59,550 nucleotides of DNA from PVC group bacterium (ex Bugula neritina AB1) (GCA_001730085.1 MDLB01000103.1:1-59550), one strand, 5' to 3'; shown: positions 27,475-37,392, counted from the stretch's first letter. Numbers and translations are program-made. Notes: a model not told the origin generated them from the letters alone.

Positions 27475-28539
27475 ATGGATTATGAACTGAAAAAATTTTC
27501 CGGAAATCGGGTTGATAACATTGACTTTTTAAACTTAGACTTTGGAAGAACTTTTTCAGATCATATGATTCAGATACATTACAAAGGAGGCAAGTGGAGC
27601 GATGCTCAAATAAAGCCTTTTGAAAACCTTTCTTTCTCTCCTTCTATGTTATCTTTGCATTATGGACAAACTGTTTTTGAAGGGGTAAAGGCTTTTTTTA
27701 CAGAGTCTTCAGGGATCAATGTTTTTAGGATCAAAGACCATTTGAATAGACTTAATAGATCTGCTGCTAGGATGTGTATCCCTGAAATTTCTCCCCAAGG
27801 CCTTTTAGCGATGATTTCTGATTGTCTTTCCTTAGATAAATCTTGGGTTCCGAAAGAAAGGGGCTCTTCTCTGTATATAAGACCCTTTATTTTCGCAACA
27901 GATGCAGGTATAGGACTTAGACCTTCTTCGGAATATATGTTTATTATGTTTACCTGTCCTGTTGATAGTTACTATAAAAAAAGCCGCCCTTTAAGACTTC
28001 TGTGTTTTGGAGATGAGTATATACGTTGTGCTAAAGGTGGGACTGGTGAAGCTAAAACAGCGGGAAATTATGCTGCAAGCCTTCTTCCTACTAAAATAGC
28101 TGAGGAAAAAGGATTCGATCAAGTTTTATGGCTTGATGGTAAAAGTAGTCGATACATAGATGAAATAGGTACAATGAATATCTTTTTTGTTAGAGGTGAC
28201 ACCTTGATTACCCCTGTGCTTTCTGGATCTGTCTTGGATGGTATAACTCGCAGATCTGTGATAACTTTAGCAAAAGACTTGGGCTGGAAAGTTGAAGAAA
28301 AGCCCTTGGCTATAGAAGAGATACAGAAAGATATTCGTTCTGGTGAGATTCATGAGTGCTTTGGGTCAGGAACCGCTGTTGGTATATCTTCGGTGGGCTC
28401 AATCCAATATGGAGAGCATGAGTTAAAAATCGAAAATCATAATCAAGAAAGTTTAGCTCAGAAAGTTAGAGAATCTCTTCTGGATATTCAACATGGGGCT
28501 GTTGAAGATCTCTATGGATGGAATTTTCTAATTCCTTAG
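27475..28539 (+). CDS. ilvE: Branched-chain amino acid aminotransferase
   Basis: This PLP enzyme performs the last step of Val, Leu and Ile synthesis by transferring the amino group from glutamate to the branched 2-oxoacid. The 354-residue length and motifs (LHYGQTVFEGVKAF, RDHLNRLNRSA-like, GGTGEAKTAGNYAASL with PLP lysine K194, DEIGTMNIFFV, LDGITRRSVI) fit the longer BCAT type shared by Gram-positives and eukaryotes instead of the 309-residue E. coli IlvE. GAGGAG lies 12 nt before the ATG. ilvB/ilvH of the same pathway are 23 kb away on the other strand. Confidence 0.94.
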   Translation: MDYELKKFSGNRVDNIDFLNLDFGRTFSDHMIQIHYKGGKWSDAQIKPFENLSFSPSMLSLHYGQTVFEGVKAFFTESSGINVFRIKDHLNRLNRSAARMCIPEISPQGLLAMISDCLSLDKSWVPKERGSSLYIRPFIFATDAGIGLRPSSEYMFIMFTCPVDSYYKKSRPLRLLCFGDEYIRCAKGGTGEAKTAGNYAASLLPTKIAEEKGFDQVLWLDGKSSRYIDEIGTMNIFFVRGDTLITPVLSGSVLDGITRRSVITLAKDLGWKVEEKPLAIEEIQKDIRSGEIHECFGSGTAVGISSVGSIQYGEHELKIENHNQESLAQKVRESLLDIQHGAVEDLYGWNFLIP

Positions 28540-28569
28540 AGTGAGTTATATTTAGTATAGAGGTTTTTC

Positions 28570-29583
28570 GTGATAACAGCGTTAGATTTATTTAATCGTT
28601 TAAAGAATGTAAGAATTGGCGTTTCTTCTTGCCTATATACCATGGACAAGTGCAAAGAATTAGTCCCTTTGATCAATGAGATCAATCTTTTGAAAAAAGA
28701 GACAAATGCGACGCTTTTAGTTCATTCATATGTTTCCCCTGAAGTTGTGTATGGTGTTGCTGATTTTGTTGGAGATTCTTATAAATTAAGTAAGGATGCG
28801 ATAGATTCTGGTGCAGATACTATAGTTTTTGTTGCTGTGCGCTTTATGGCTGAGACAGCTAAGATTTTGAATCCTGCTAAGCAGGTTTTGATACCTAGTC
28901 AAGATAGTGGATGCACTCTTGCTGATGCTATTACTGCTGAAAAAGTTCGTGAATTGCGTGAACAGTATCCCGACTTTGTTTTTGTTTGCTATATCAATAC
29001 TACAGCTGAAGTTAAAGCTGAATGTGATGTTTGTGTTACCTCTTCGAATGTTTACCATATTGTTGAAACCATAGATTCGGATAAAATTTATTTTCTTCCA
29101 GATAAACTGATGGGTGAAAACTTGCGTGATGATATGAAGAGAAGAGGTGTTGATAAAACAATTGAAATTTATAATGGGACATGTTATGTTCATGAGGAAT
29201 ATGACCCAGAGATGCTTGACTATATACGTATGGAATATCCAGGAGTGCAAGTTGTCAGTCACCCTGAATGTTCGCCGAGTATTGTTAAAAAGTCAGACTT
29301 TGTTGGGAGTACTTCGCAGATTGTTGATCATGTTAAAAATGATGACAATGATAAGTATCTTATGCTCACAGAGTGTGGCTTGAGTGCTAGGTTGCAAGTT
29401 GAAATGCCTCAGAAACAACTTGTTGGATCTTGCACCATGTGTCGTTATATGAAATCAAACTCTCTGGAGGATATTTTAAGGGTCCTTCGTAATCCAGAAG
29501 AGAAAGATATGATTACTTTGGATGAAAACATTAGATTGCGTGCAAAAAAATGCATAGATAAAATGTTTGCTTATGTTGGATGA
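28570..29583 (+). CDS. nadA: Quinolinate synthase
   Basis: It condenses iminoaspartate with dihydroxyacetone phosphate to quinolinate, in de novo NAD synthesis, using a [4Fe-4S] cluster. The 337-residue protein has the three cluster cysteines expected of the family: C115 (DSGCTLAD), C234 (HPECSPS) and C288 or C291 (GSCTMCRYM). Also visible are HSYVSPEV, VRFMAETAKIL and CYINTTAEVKAECDVCVTSSN. The start is GTG with AGAGG 6 nt upstream, 30 nt after ilvE. nadB and nadC are not in the window. Confidence 0.94.
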   Translation: MITALDLFNRLKNVRIGVSSCLYTMDKCKELVPLINEINLLKKETNATLLVHSYVSPEVVYGVADFVGDSYKLSKDAIDSGADTIVFVAVRFMAETAKILNPAKQVLIPSQDSGCTLADAITAEKVRELREQYPDFVFVCYINTTAEVKAECDVCVTSSNVYHIVETIDSDKIYFLPDKLMGENLRDDMKRRGVDKTIEIYNGTCYVHEEYDPEMLDYIRMEYPGVQVVSHPECSPSIVKKSDFVGSTSQIVDHVKNDDNDKYLMLTECGLSARLQVEMPQKQLVGSCTMCRYMKSNSLEDILRVLRNPEEKDMITLDENIRLRAKKCIDKMFAYVG

Positions 29584-29641
29584 GTAAAGATAAAAATTTT
29601 TATTTTAAGTTTCTATATAACTGTTATAAGGAGAAGAAAAT

Positions 29642-30673
29642 ATGCCGGTAGCTGATTATCAAACCTATTGTAAGATGCTAGATAATGCCCAAAAAAATGA
29701 TTTTGCTTATCCAGCCATAAACGTGACCTCTCTTGCTACCGCGAATGCGTGTTTGCAAGCTTTCGCTGAAAAAAAATCGGATGGGATTATTCAAGTTTCC
29801 ACAGGTGGGGGACAATTTGCATCAGGTTTAGGTCAAAAAGACAGTGTTCTTGGTGCCATTGTTTTAGCTGAAGCTGTTCATCGTTTGGCTGAAAAATATA
29901 ATGTTTATGTGGCCTTACATACAGATCACTGTCATCCTGAAAAAGTTGAAGGGTTTTTACTCCCTTTGATTGCCGAAACAGAGAAGAGAAGAGCTGAAGG
30001 TAAGTCTAATCTTTTTCAAAGCCATATGTTTGATGGAAGTGTTTTGCCTTTAAACGACAATATGGATAAATCTGTTGAGCTTTTGAAACGTTGTGCTAAA
30101 AATGACATCATTTTAGAAGTTGAAGCAGGAGTTGTTGGTGGAGAAGAAGATGGTGTTGATAACGAAGGTCTTGATAAGTCAAAACTTTATACAACTCCAG
30201 AAGATATGGTTGAAGTTTATAGAAGATTAAGCTCAGTTGATGGTGCTAGATTCATGTTTGCAGCAACTTTTGGGAATGTTCACGGGGTTTATAAGCCTGG
30301 TAATGTTAAATTAGACCCTTCTATTTTGAAAAATGGTCAAAAGTCTGTAGTTGCTGAATTTGGTGAATCTGCCTATTTTGATCTTGTTTTTCATGGAGGA
30401 TCAGGTTCTTCTAAAGAAGAGATTGAAGAAACTCTTTCCTATGGTGTCATTAAGATGAATGTTGACACAGATACGCAGTTCTCTTTCACACGTCCGATTG
30501 TCGATCATATGTTCAAAAATTATGATCAAGTTTTAAAAACAGATGGTGAAGTTGGGAATAAAAAGTTTTATGATCCACGTACCTATATTAAATCAGCTGA
30601 GAAAGGTATGACAGATCGAGTTAAAGAAGCAATTGATGATCTTCATGCTGCAGGTAAAACTCTTAGTTCTTGA
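29642..30673 (+). CDS. fba: Fructose-bisphosphate aldolase, class II
   Basis: This zinc-dependent aldolase interconverts fructose-1,6-bisphosphate with two triose phosphates in glycolysis. The 343-residue product is of the longer class IIA (E. coli FbaA/yeast) type. It has YPAINVTSLATANACLQAF, LHTDHCHPEKVEG with the catalytic Asp and zinc His, FQSHMFDGS, EVEAGVVGGEEDG, FGNVHGVYKPG with a zinc His, LVFHGGSGS and MNVDTDTQ. A strong AAGGAG ribosome site precedes the ATG. It ends at a strong terminator and works downstream of the PPi-type phosphofructokinase at 39095. Confidence 0.96.
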   Translation: MPVADYQTYCKMLDNAQKNDFAYPAINVTSLATANACLQAFAEKKSDGIIQVSTGGGQFASGLGQKDSVLGAIVLAEAVHRLAEKYNVYVALHTDHCHPEKVEGFLLPLIAETEKRRAEGKSNLFQSHMFDGSVLPLNDNMDKSVELLKRCAKNDIILEVEAGVVGGEEDGVDNEGLDKSKLYTTPEDMVEVYRRLSSVDGARFMFAATFGNVHGVYKPGNVKLDPSILKNGQKSVVAEFGESAYFDLVFHGGSGSSKEEIEETLSYGVIKMNVDTDTQFSFTRPIVDHMFKNYDQVLKTDGEVGNKKFYDPRTYIKSAEKGMTDRVKEAIDDLHAAGKTLSS

Positions 30674-30683
30674 TGACTTTTTT

Positions 30684-30730
30684 AAGTTAAGGAACTTTTT
30701 GTTAATAAAAGTTCCTTAACTTTTTTATTT
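30684..30730 (+). terminator. Strong rho-independent terminator after fba
   Basis: AAGTTAAGGAACTTTT (30684-30699) pairs perfectly over 16 bp with AAAAGTTCCTTAACTT (30707-30722), with a 7-nt loop and a following T-rich tract. It is the clearest terminator in the window. Confidence 0.92.
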
Positions 30731-30941
30731 TTAAAATTAGAAATTTTTTCTAATAAAGCACTTCTAGTATTTTTCATGAGCCTTATTCTTTAATCTTAGC
30801 TGAGTATATGTGAGTTTTTGCAAGAGTCTAAACATATATGATATATTGAGATTATGGCGAGTTTTTTCTTATTTTTATTTAAGGAACATCAAGGATTTTA
30901 CAAAGGGTTGATCGAGGTGCGAAATCTTTTGAGGGATAGGC

Positions 30942-31949
30942 ATGCGTTGTTATAAATGTTTCATTTTACTTTTTTCTTTACTTTTTCTGATATCTTGTCA
31001 ATGTTCGGACTCATCCGACAAATGTTCCGCCACATCCGACAAATGTTCCGCCACATCCGACAAATGTTCCGCCACATCCGACAAATGTTCCGCCACATCC
31101 GATAAAGGTTTAACCTCATCCGACAAATGTTCCACAGCTAAAGACTGTTCAAAAAAAGAAAATGTATCGACGTCTTCTTCAAATATTTTAAATAAAAATG
31201 AGGGTCTTAACTCTGACTTCGTTCTTGTTTCTATCGATGATTATGATCTGATGATGTCTGATTACCGCAAAGAATTTGAGAAATTGAGTTTGGCTGAAAA
31301 AACGGTTGCACAAACCTTTGTTGGGAAAAAAATTTTTTTAGAGAAGCTCATTGATAAGCAGGTTTTATTTAGAGAGGCACAGTCTCTTCATCTAGAAAAT
31401 ACAGAAGACTTTCATTTTCGGCTCGAGTCTTTTTGGAAAAAGGCGATGATAGATAGCTTAATTGCTCATAAAAAAGAAGAGTTTATACGAAAAAGAGATG
31501 TTGATGAAAAAAAAGTTGAGTTTTACTACAACAGATTGCAAAAACAAATCTTTGCAAGAATAAGAGTTGTAGAGGAGGAGCCTGTTGTTAAAAAAATTTT
31601 AAAAGAAGAACTTTTGACATACGAAGAGGAAGGTCAGGTTCATAATGATTCGGGATGGTGTTGGTTTAACTATGAAGAAATAAAGCCTGTTTACCGGATG
31701 GCTTTGTTTCAAATGGAAGAAAATGAAGTGAGAACGGTATATAATGATGGTTTAGGTTGGATTATCTTGGAAATACAAAAATTTAGAAGCAGAGAGTTTG
31801 AATCCAAAGAAGCTTTTAGAAAGCTTTTAATGGATGTTTTGATGGAAGAAGAAGATGAAAAATCTTTGAAAGACTGGATCCGTCAATTGAGATCGAAGTA
31901 TCAAGTGAAAGTTAAAGGTGATTTTGCGAAAGAGGTAGAGGTGTTATAG
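30942..31949 (+). CDS. Lipoprotein with N-terminal SDKCSAT repeats and SurA/PrsA-like body
   Basis: The 335-residue product has a lipoprotein signal peptide with lipobox LISC, so it should be lipidated and sent to the periplasmic face of a membrane. Just after the lipid cysteine come four identical SDKCSAT heptads and two variants (SDKGLTS, SDKCSTA), giving a Cys- and Ser-rich linker. From about residue 90 it resembles foldase/parvulin-type proteins: a long helical region, then DSGWCWFNYEEIKPVYRMALFQMEENEVRTVYNDGLGWIILEIQKFR, which matches the end of a PpiC-like domain. The full parvulin core is not convincing, so it may act as a chaperone without isomerase activity. It overlaps the next gene by one base. 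Confidence 0.75.
   Translation: MRCYKCFILLFSLLFLISCQCSDSSDKCSATSDKCSATSDKCSATSDKCSATSDKGLTSSDKCSTAKDCSKKENVSTSSSNILNKNEGLNSDFVLVSIDDYDLMMSDYRKEFEKLSLAEKTVAQTFVGKKIFLEKLIDKQVLFREAQSLHLENTEDFHFRLESFWKKAMIDSLIAHKKEEFIRKRDVDEKKVEFYYNRLQKQIFARIRVVEEEPVVKKILKEELLTYEEEGQVHNDSGWCWFNYEEIKPVYRMALFQMEENEVRTVYNDGLGWIILEIQKFRSREFESKEAFRKLLMDVLMEEEDEKSLKDWIRQLRSKYQVKVKGDFAKEVEVL
31014..31139 (+). repeat. 21-bp coding tandem repeat (six units)
   Basis: Units begin at 31014, 31035, 31056 and 31077 and are identical; two diverged units follow at 31098 and 31119. The identical copies point to recent expansion by slippage, and the unit is a multiple of three, so copy number can vary without a frameshift. Codons such as TCC, GAC and GCC give it a higher GC content than its surroundings. 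Confidence 0.9.
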
Positions 31950-32542
31950 TGGGAAAAAATATGCGTAAGAAATATATAATTAGAAAATTTCAATTAAGGA
32001 TTTTTGCGCGAGCTCTTTTTCTTGTTTTAATTGCTTTGTTTTTTGCAGGACTTGCTATTTATTTGTTAATGGAAGGTTCTGTTTCTACAACTTTGCAAAA
32101 TTCTAGGTTAGTTATAAAGTCAACACAAAAATTTATCTTGCCCATATTTGCTTTTGCTTCTTTTATAACCGTATTTTTTGTGAGTGGTATTGGCTGGATT
32201 CTTATTTATGTATTTTCTCATAAAGTTGTGGGTCCTATTCATAGAGTAAAAAAACATCTTGAAAAGGTTGCGGGTGGTGATTTGTCTACAAAACTTTTTT
32301 TTAGATCTTCTGATGATCTTCATGATGTTTCTGAAAATATTAATGACATGACTAAGTCTTTAGCTTTTAAAGTTGATGAAGTTAAGCAAGATATGAGGAG
32401 ACTTCATCAAGTCGATCAACGCTTTGTCGAGCTTTGGCGTCCAAAATCACAGATAGACTATAAAGATCTGGAAGACGTTATAAAAGAGCTCAAAGAGGTT
32501 GAAAAGAGTATAGATGAAAAGTTAAATCAGTTTAAAAGCTAG
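31949..32542 (+). CDS. Two-TM HAMP-domain membrane protein without output domain
   Basis: The 197-residue product has two membrane segments (about 22-45 and 62-95) around a short periplasmic loop. A HAMP domain follows (VVGPIHRVKKHLEKVAGGDLS...DDLHDVSENINDMTKSL), then a coiled-coil tail that ends with no kinase, cyclase or chemoreceptor signalling domain. HAMP helices normally relay a signal to such a domain, so this one may work through a partner. The GTG start shares one base with the upstream lipoprotein stop and has AGAGG 7 nt before it. The lipoprotein is an obvious candidate partner, by position only. Confidence 0.7.
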   Translation: MGKNMRKKYIIRKFQLRIFARALFLVLIALFFAGLAIYLLMEGSVSTTLQNSRLVIKSTQKFILPIFAFASFITVFFVSGIGWILIYVFSHKVVGPIHRVKKHLEKVAGGDLSTKLFFRSSDDLHDVSENINDMTKSLAFKVDEVKQDMRRLHQVDQRFVELWRPKSQIDYKDLEDVIKELKEVEKSIDEKLNQFKS

Positions 32543-32557
32543 TTTGTCGCTTAAGAT

Positions 32558-33799
32558 CTATTCTTCAATTTTATTTGTTTGTAAAGTCTGCCAATCTTTT
32601 CCTGAAGGCTTTTGGAATGCTTCTAGCTCAAAATAACTCATGACAGCAAGAACATATTCAAATATATTTGACTGGACTTCTTCATGCGTTGTCCAACGCG
32701 TATCTTTGGTGAATAAATATATTTCTAAAGGGAGCCCCTCTGAAGTTGGCTTTAGTTGTCTTATCATGAAAGTTAAATTCGTATTTATTTCTGACTTTTG
32801 ATAAAAGTGACTTTTGAGATACTCTCTAAAAAGTCGGATATTTGTTAGTGGGGTATCCCCGAGGGTTAGCAAATGAGATGTATTCAAATTTTGAAGATCT
32901 TGAGCGATTTCTTTTTCTATTGTTGAGATAAAAGGTTCTAAAAAAGGTGTTGCCTTGTAATTTTCTAACATTTCTGGAGTTACAAGAGCTATGGAAGAAA
33001 TATCTATAGAAACAGCTCTTTTTATACGACGACCATTTGAGAGAAACATCCCTTTCCAGTTTGTGAAAGGGTGTTCCAGTAACTTATGCGTAGGTATATT
33101 AACGATGGATTTATTCCAGTTTTGTACTTGAATCGTATGTAGATTTATATCGATAACATCTCCGTCTGCTGAGTATTCTTTCATTTCTATCCAGTCTCCA
33201 ATGCTTAATGTTTGATAGATATTTATTTGTATGCTTGCCACAAAGGCTAAGATCGTGTCCCTAAAGATGAGCAAAAGAATCGCGGTCATTGCCCCGATAC
33301 CACTTAATAGAGCCATTGGAGATTGCTCTAGGGCGATTGAAAAAATCACAAGCATGCCTAAGAGAAAAAAAACTATTTTGATCAGTTGTATGAATCCTTT
33401 GTAATTCATTTTAGGCTTTTCGGAGGGTAGTTTTTCATAAACAGTGTAAAAAATATCTACCACTTTTTGGAGTAAGAACACAGATCTAATGGTTACCCAA
33501 GTGGCAAGAGCTTTACGGATAAAGAGGTTTCCAAAAATCAAATACTCAGAAAGTTCATAGATCACAAAAATGGGAGCGATATAGGCGAGTTGGTCAAAAA
33601 TTTTATGTTCTACTAAGATGTCATCCCACTTTGTTTGGCTTCGCAGAATTAGGGAGGAAATACCTGGTATGAAAAACTTTTTAAAAACCCAAATAGTGAC
33701 AAAACTACCGATAATCATCAGTGCGATAAGTAGGGTTTGTTGAAGCAAAATATTGGCCATTATAAATTCGAATATTTCTTTTATACTATTTATTTTCAT
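32558..33799 (-). CDS. MscS-family mechanosensitive channel (YbdG-like)
   Basis: The 413-residue protein resembles the E. coli YbdG/MscM branch of small-conductance mechanosensitive channels, which release solutes on osmotic down-shock. Several membrane segments fill residues about 15-190. The pore-lining and beta-domain region follows: GIGAMTAILLLIFRDTILAFVASIQINIYQTLSIGDWIEM, then VQNWNKSIVNIPTHKLLEHPFTNW, then a C-terminal alpha-beta domain. I start at ATG 33799 with GAGGAAA about 10 nt upstream; an ATG six codons earlier contains that ribosome site. It converges on the HAMP gene with only 15 nt between stops and no terminator. Confidence 0.88.
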   Translation of the reverse strand: MKINSIKEIFEFIMANILLQQTLLIALMIIGSFVTIWVFKKFFIPGISSLILRSQTKWDDILVEHKIFDQLAYIAPIFVIYELSEYLIFGNLFIRKALATWVTIRSVFLLQKVVDIFYTVYEKLPSEKPKMNYKGFIQLIKIVFFLLGMLVIFSIALEQSPMALLSGIGAMTAILLLIFRDTILAFVASIQINIYQTLSIGDWIEMKEYSADGDVIDINLHTIQVQNWNKSIVNIPTHKLLEHPFTNWKGMFLSNGRRIKRAVSIDISSIALVTPEMLENYKATPFLEPFISTIEKEIAQDLQNLNTSHLLTLGDTPLTNIRLFREYLKSHFYQKSEINTNLTFMIRQLKPTSEGLPLEIYLFTKDTRWTTHEEVQSNIFEYVLAVMSYFELEAFQKPSGKDWQTLQTNKIEE

Positions 33800-34044
33800 G
33801 ATGAAAAATTTCCTCATAAGTTTACTGAAGAGTTGATTTATAGATAATTTTACGAAATACCCTATAGGCTTTACTTGAACTATTCTAAAAAAGTTTACAG
33901 GATATTTTGAACGATTCCTTTAAGAGTAAAAAATCCTTTTGTAAGAGTTTCATTCTAACAGTTTTTAAAAAAGATCTGTACAATTTTAAGAGTCATAGTG
34001 TTGAATCTAAAATACTTCCGGAGCATGTTCAAAATAAACTTTAA

Positions 34045-35400
34045 TTATGTTGAGGTGCTAATTTTCTGAGTGAAGCACTTTTTTTGATCTTTTTTTAAAT
34101 ACGAATACGTATTTAGTAGTTCTGGTTCCATTGGTTTCATTGGTTCCATTGAAAGATGTTTAGGGTATTTAAGACAGAGATGCTCTATAGTGTAAATCGT
34201 GAAGTTAGAGCTTCTTTTGAGAATTCTTTCTAGAGAATTTATATTTGTGATATGTTCTTCTAGCAATTTGATTGCCCTATTTGTTTTTTTTATGAGAGTC
34301 TTTTTATATTTCTTAAAAGCTTTTCTTTTTTCTTTAGAAAGCCCAGGGGGTCGATGTTTTTTAGTTTTAAGAAAGGATTTGAAATCTGTGAGTTTTTCCC
34401 AAAGCTGTTTAAATGTTAAAGAGTTTAGATCTTCGGTTTTTAAAGTCCTTAAGGCGTTGATTTTTTCTAATGTTTCAAGCGAATAAAAACTAATATTATA
34501 ATTTGCGATGCTTTTTAATTTCTTATATATAGAAGCTTCTGATTTTCGATATTTTTCTACACATATAGATAGTGAGTCTGATAAATATTTATTTTTTCTA
34601 ATTAAAGTTTTATTTAATATAGAGGTGTATCTCTCTTTTTCTAGGAATGAGAAGCCTTGAGTTTGTTTCTCTACATGTATATTTATTAAATTCGTGATCT
34701 CTCTCCAATTTTTTAGGGTATATAAAGTGGAAACTTTTGAAGAGCTTTTATGGTGAAAATGGTATAACCATATGAGTGGAACTGTGAAAATGATTGCTAT
34801 AAATAGAGAGGATGATATCAAAACTATGATAAGTATATTTTTAAAAGAGTAAAAAACGAAAAGAATGAGCAATGCAGTAGTACTTAGAAAAGTGATCATT
34901 TGAAAAAATACTGATAAAGGAAATTTATAATATTTTTGTTTAATAAAGTCGCCTTCTTCTATTAGTGAGCCATAGTGTTTTTTATTTATAGAAATTTTTT
35001 CGAAACGGTCTTTACAGATGAAATTATTTTTTAAAATAAAAAAAAGTAGAAGACTGACTAAGGAGATAAAAAGAGCTGCCCCAAGACCTGTAAAAAAAAG
35101 ATAGTAAGATAAGGGAGTAAAAAGGAAATAATGTTCGATTATAAATGATGCGGCAAAAAAGGGAATGGTAAAAAAAACTAGGGCAGATAATGTTTTGGGG
35201 TTTGAAAAAAAGACGGTTAGTTTGTTTGTTGTAGTTAAATAGGGTAAAGAATGCTTAGAGATAGTGGGTTGCGAGATACTTTTTGACTTTTTAATTTGAA
35301 CTTTTTGATTAGAGAAAGAGGATGGAGATAGACCCCAAGAAAGGGTAGTACAAAAAAATATTATTAAAAATTCTTTTAATACTTTTATATGCATTAACAT
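34045..35400 (-). CDS. Membrane protein with LSP motif after signal peptide, unknown function
   Basis: No family is recognised. The 451-residue product begins with a signal-like segment (MLMHIKVLKEFLIIFFCTTLSW) directly followed by GLSPSSF, a motif like those in the proteins at 1039 and 3755. Residues about 65-125 and 168-220 hold four predicted membrane segments as two hairpins. The rest is charged and helical, with Lys-rich stretches (KTKKHRPPGLSKEKRKAFKKYKKTLIKKTNRAIKLLEE split across 345-385) and a short MEPMKPMEPE repeat near the end. Two ATG codons (35400, 35394) could start it; neither has a strong ribosome site. It stands alone between mscS and glnA. Confidence 0.65.
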   Translation of the reverse strand: MLMHIKVLKEFLIIFFCTTLSWGLSPSSFSNQKVQIKKSKSISQPTISKHSLPYLTTTNKLTVFFSNPKTLSALVFFTIPFFAASFIIEHYFLFTPLSYYLFFTGLGAALFISLVSLLLFFILKNNFICKDRFEKISINKKHYGSLIEEGDFIKQKYYKFPLSVFFQMITFLSTTALLILFVFYSFKNILIIVLISSSLFIAIIFTVPLIWLYHFHHKSSSKVSTLYTLKNWREITNLINIHVEKQTQGFSFLEKERYTSILNKTLIRKNKYLSDSLSICVEKYRKSEASIYKKLKSIANYNISFYSLETLEKINALRTLKTEDLNSLTFKQLWEKLTDFKSFLKTKKHRPPGLSKEKRKAFKKYKKTLIKKTNRAIKLLEEHITNINSLERILKRSSNFTIYTIEHLCLKYPKHLSMEPMKPMEPELLNTYSYLKKDQKKCFTQKISTST

Positions 35401-35967
35401 TATATCTTATGCTTTCTTTTTGTTTTTAAGTAATTTAAATTTTGTATTAAATTTTTTAAAAAAAATCAATATAAATGTTTATATTTTTTATTTGTTTTAA
35501 TTTTTTAAAATTATTTTTAAAATCCATATTTAGAGAGTATTTAGACATCCGATATAAGCTTTGTTATAAAAACTTTTTTCAATGAAAGTATAGGGACTGT
35601 TTCTCAAAAACCTTACAGACTAATAAAAATACTTAATAATATATGAGAGTTATTTTATAAGACGATTCATGCTATGAAATAGATTAACAAAGGATCTCAT
35701 TAGTATAATTTTATATGCTATAATAGGAGAATCCTTTATACAATCTCAAATGTCTTTTTATAAGGGAAGGGCTTTCGAGATGACAAAAACAACAAGAGAG
35801 GTTATATGAGATTGTTTAGAGGGTTTTAAACATGAGAATTTTTCATTTTGATAAATTGTTGCAAAATCTTGTATATTCATGATAGATAAGGATATGTGAA
35901 ATTTTATAGCGATTTTTTTGAAATAAATTTTTTTGAATCAGTAAGCATTGTAAGGAGTGTGAAAATA
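35401..35967. other. Long AT-rich leader and promoter region between divergent genes
   Basis: No gene is supported. ACAATCTCA (35740-35748) and TGAGATTGT (35807-35815) form a widely spaced inverted repeat upstream of glnA, which could be an operator pair. TATAAT-like words occur at 35704 and 35719, without good -35 partners. TAAGGAGTG (35950-35958) is the glnA ribosome site. The frame is open upstream to GTG 35896, but this is probably not translated. Confidence 0.45.
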
Positions 35968-37392
35968 ATGAAAGTACCTAAGGATGTACTCAAATATATA
36001 AAAGACGAGAATGTTGAATTTGTTGATTTTCGTTTTATGGATTTTCTTGGAACTTGGCAACACTTTTCTGTTCCGGCAGGCGCAGTTGAAGAAGATACTT
36101 TTGAAGAAGGTTTAGGTTTTGATGGATCTTCTATTAGGGGTTGGAAGGCTATCAACGAAAGTGACATGATTGTTGTTCCAGATCCTGAAACAGCTCTTTT
36201 AGATCCTTTCACAGAACATAAAACATTATTTATCACTTGTAATATAAAGGATCCTATAACTAAAGAAAATTACACACGTGATCCTCGTTATATTGCTTTA
36301 AAAGCTGAAGAATATTTAAAATCTACCCAAATCGCTGATACAGCTTTTTTTGGACCAGAGGCTGAGTTTTTTATTTTTGACTCTATCCGTTATGCGAATG
36401 AACCTTCTTCTTCTTTTTTTGAGATTGACTCTGTTGAAGCTGCTTGGAACACAGGCGCAGAAGGAGTAGATGAGCTTGGTAACCTTGGTCATAAAATCCG
36501 TCATAAAGAAGGATATTTTCCTTGTCCTCCTACCGATAAATTCCAAGATTTAAGATCAGAAATGGTTCTTGAAATGATAAAGTTGGGTATAGATGTTGAG
36601 TGTCAACATCATGAAGTCGCAACAGCAGGACAAGCTGAGATTGATATCAAGTATGGAACTTTGGTAGCGACAGCAGATCGTTTGTTACAGTATAAGTATA
36701 TTGTTAAAAATGTTGCTGATCGCAATGGATACTCTGCGACATTTATGCCTAAGCCTATTTACGGTGATAATGGTTCCGGTATGCATACGCATGTTTCTTT
36801 GTGGAAAGGTGGCAAACCTTTGTTTGGTGGAGATGGTTATGCAGGTCTTTCTGAAATGGCTCTTCATTTTATTGGAGGTATTTTGAAGCACGCGAAGAGT
36901 TTAGTGGCTTTCACGAATCCAACTATCAGTTCTTATAAAAGGTTGGTACCTGGTTATGAAGCTCCTGTTAATTTGGCATACTCTAGCCGTAACCGTTCTG
37001 CAGCTATCCGTATCCCAATGTACTCAGATAATCCTAAGGCTAAGCGTGTAGAATTTCGTTGCCCTGATCCTAGCTGTAACCCTTACTTAGCTTTCTCTGC
37101 TATCCTTATGGCGGGTCTAGATGGTGTGCAAAATAAAATTGATCCAGGAGCTCCTTTGGATAAAAATATTTATGATCTTCCATCTGAAGAGTTGGATAAA
37201 ATTAATAGTACTCCTGAATCTTTGAGGGCTGCGCTTCAGGCTCTTAAGAATGATCATGAGTATCTTTTGAAAGGAGATGTTTTTACATCAGATGTTATTG
37301 AGTCATGGATTGATTATAAACTTAATAATGAGGTTAAGGCGTGTGAGCTTCGTCCTCATCCATACGAGTTTGAACTCTACTATGATGTTTAA
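35968..37392 (+). CDS. glnA: Glutamine synthetase type I
   Basis: It makes glutamine from glutamate, ammonia and ATP. The 474-residue protein has [40 protein letters not shown], the metal-binding histidine segment [32 protein letters not shown] and [16 protein letters not shown]. The adenylylation loop NIYDLPSEE has Y402 where E. coli has Y397, so control by GlnE-type adenylylation is likely (GSI-beta class). I start at ATG 35968, 9 nt after TAAGGAGTG; this gives the standard N-terminus and length, while the longer frame adds 24 atypical residues. A terminator follows at 37495. Confidence 0.96.
   Translation: MKVPKDVLKYIKDENVEFVDFRFMDFLGTWQHFSVPAGAVEEDTFEEGLGFDGSSIRGWKAINESDMIVVPDPETALLDPFTEHKTLFITCNIKDPITKENYTRDPRYIALKAEEYLKSTQIADTAFFGPEAEFFIFDSIRYANEPSSSFFEIDSVEAAWNTGAEGVDELGNLGHKIRHKEGYFPCPPTDKFQDLRSEMVLEMIKLGIDVECQHHEVATAGQAEIDIKYGTLVATADRLLQYKYIVKNVADRNGYSATFMPKPIYGDNGSGMHTHVSLWKGGKPLFGGDGYAGLSEMALHFIGGILKHAKSLVAFTNPTISSYKRLVPGYEAPVNLAYSSRNRSAAIRIPMYSDNPKAKRVEFRCPDPSCNPYLAFSAILMAGLDGVQNKIDPGAPLDKNIYDLPSEELDKINSTPESLRAALQALKNDHEYLLKGDVFTSDVIESWIDYKLNNEVKACELRPHPYEFELYYDV

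Noticed and set aside
35896-35967. N-terminal extension of glnA from GTG 35896
   Set aside because: A strong TAAGGAGTG site precedes ATG 35968, which restores the standard GlnA N-terminus and length.
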